The notes beneath the pieces were generated by a model, which had not been told where the DNA came from, made no database searches, and saw only the letters and a list, made by a program, of their open reading frames with translations. This document shows, piece after piece, positions 62,713 through 64,000 of a stretch of 64,000 nucleotides of DNA. This DNA comes from Heracleum sosnowskyi (taxonomy: Eukaryota; Streptophyta; Magnoliopsida; Apiales; Apiaceae). The first letter of the stretch is position 1, and every line of letters begins with the position of its first letter. The position numbers were made by a program, and so were the translations under genes. The DNA is taken from assembly GCA_030848705.1 (NCBI GenBank), contig JAUIZM010000017.1:744001-808000 (forward strand), read 5' to 3'.

Positions 62713-64000
62713 ATGGGTTGCGTTTGCTCCAAGAAATCATTAACAAGAAGAACAGCAAAAAGAAGTCCTGATACTTCTCCTGATATTATTGTCCAATCTA
62801 ATAATGACATTGATTGGACCTTTAGATCTAATTCTAGCTCTTTTTCCAAACTTGGATTTAGTGGAACATTAGATAACATCAATGAGAAGCCTGAGAAGGA
62901 GAAAGATGATCATAAGAATTCATCAGTCTCGCAAAATCAAGAATCGGGGAATTTATCCAAACCTCTGAGCACCGGAAGGAGCTCCTCTTTTAGCATTAAA
63001 AATGGAGGGAGGTTTACCCAAGGAGCGAATGTTGCTGCAGGATGGCCTCCTTGGTTATGTTCTGTAGCTGGCGAAGCGGTGGAGGGATGGCTGCCTCTTA
63101 AATATGACAGGTTTGAGAAGCTGGAGAAGGTAATATTGATTTTCTTCAGAACATTGTTTTATATTATACATTTTAGTTGCATTTTATTAGAATGAAGGCC
63201 TCGGTCTATGCAGTCTTACTCTTATTTGCCATGAAGAATTTGTTTCTAAGGGTTCGGATCCGTGAACCAAGCGAATACCAAGTAGCTAGACTTTACTATT
63301 TCATTAGAACGTGTGCTAATATGTCTCCAAGTACCATTGAACAATTTGTTATCTCATAGTTTAGAAGACCATGTCCAGCATTTTCAGAATGAAATGAGCA
63401 CTTACAAAATTACCAAGACAGGGAGCAGAATGCATTTGCAGTATAATTCCACCATGTAGCTACCAAAAGTAGTTCCTAAGTTATGCAAACTTTATAGGTT
63501 TAACATCATGTCGCTTTTAATGTGCATACCTCCTGGCAGAAACTCCCTGTGAAACATTTTCCTGTCAAATATCAGTATAGATGGAGGTGGGATGACAAGT
63601 CTCGTCCAAAGCCTGCAGTTTAGTTTGCCTCTTATCCATACAGATATCAAAGCCTTAAGGATTAAGTCTTAAGCTCATAAGTTTGGGCCTCTAAGAGTTC
63701 TGTGTTTCATGTATAAGTACAAGTTGTGGCATTAATGTCTGCTGCCAGTGATGGAAATGTCAATATGACTAATTTTGATATTTGACCATGTTGTCTAATT
63801 CAGATTTTCATATAATTACTCTACTATTTACATCAGCAGGGTCTAAAGAGCTCATTTTTAATATGTAGATCGGACAAGGTACGTACAGCAGTGTCTGTCG
63901 AGCACGTGATACTGAAACTGGTAAAATGGTGGCCCTGAAGAAGGTGCGGTTTGACAATTTTACACCAGAAAGTGTAAGGTTTATGGCACGTGAAATCACA
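62713..64000 (+). CDS. CDK-like protein kinase (At1g54610-type), 5' part, truncated by window
   Basis: Exon 1 is 62713-63129, start MGCVCSKKSLTRR; exon 2 begins at 63869 and runs off the right edge. The intron 63130-63868 is GTAATA...TGTAG, phase 0. The N terminus MGCVC is a classic N-myristoylation (Gly2) plus palmitoylation (Cys3, Cys5) signal, so membrane attachment is likely. A Ser-rich, disordered region of about 100 residues precedes the kinase core. The core reads YDRFEKLEK across the splice into IGQGTYSSVCRARD, then VALKKVRFDNFTPESVRFMA, with the ATP-binding Lys in VALKK. This is the plant CDC2-related kinase group represented by At1g54610 and At1g09600. The rest of the kinase is outside the window. 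Confidence 0.92.

Noticed and set aside
62550..62882. 110-codon antisense frame across the kinase first exon
   Set aside because: It mirrors coding sequence of the plus-strand exon and shows no domain or leader of its own.
63177..63359. Open frame in the kinase gene intron
   Set aside because: It lies wholly within a GT-AG intron that joins kinase exons in phase, and has no domain.
1..64000. tRNA, rRNA, CRISPR or bacterial-type operon signals
   Set aside because: None seen; the gene and repeat content is that of a plant nuclear genome.

Overview
The window is nuclear DNA from a flowering plant, probably a eudicot with a repeat-rich genome; the sequence alone does not fix the species. Three ordinary plant genes are present: a group I WRKY transcription factor (9.3-12.5 kb, + strand, four exons), an intronless CrRLK1L/FERONIA-type receptor kinase (54.7-57.3 kb, +), and the 5' end of an N-myristoylated CDK-like kinase gene that runs off the right edge (62.7 kb onward, +). 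Most of the rest is transposable elements, many nested, and the nesting can be read at base level from target-site duplications.

Layout. 1-~7.6 kb: most of a decayed Tat-lineage Ty3/gypsy retrotransposon on the minus strand, with PBS and 5' LTR at 7.2 kb. It carries an extra archaeal-type RNase H and a spliced antisense additional ORF on the plus strand at 1-1.2 kb. 9.3-12.5 kb: WRKY gene. 13.3-15.9 kb: AT-rich, degenerate higher-order repeat block. 16.0-18.85 kb: a TRIM mini-retrotransposon (TSD ATTCC) whose second LTR is split by a 2.5-kb non-autonomous CACTA transposon (TSD TAT) carrying exon pieces of a METTL5-like methyltransferase gene. 19.0 kb: broken copy of the last WRKY exon. 19.15-23.4 kb: decayed MULE with a small antisense GRF-zinc-finger ORF, interrupted by a 1.4-kb solo LTR. 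23.7-25.8 kb: Helitron-like repeat tract on the minus strand.

25.8-51.6 kb is one large Sirevirus-like Copia element ('Copia-A', TSD GGTAA, LTRs about 2% diverged by eye). It has a very large extra ORF between pol and its 3' LTR. That ORF holds a minus-oriented gypsy-type solo LTR (33.3-34.7 kb) and a second complete Copia element ('Copia-B', 36.5-48.6 kb, TSD TCATG). Copia-B's two 609-bp LTRs look identical, so it is the youngest insertion. It keeps open gag, a 1,112-codon pol, a ~1,227-codon 3' ORF and an antisense acidic ORF with its own TATA box. Both elements also carry an element-specific short motif that is clustered in the LTR and recurs, inverted, just after pol. This architecture is the most interesting system in the window.

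51.6-54.6 kb and 57.3-62.3 kb are AT-rich repeat tracts with Helitron-like ends, tandem arrays of ~350-bp units, and a Stowaway MITE for which a related empty site lies in the same window. The three host genes do not form a cluster; they are islands between transposon nests.
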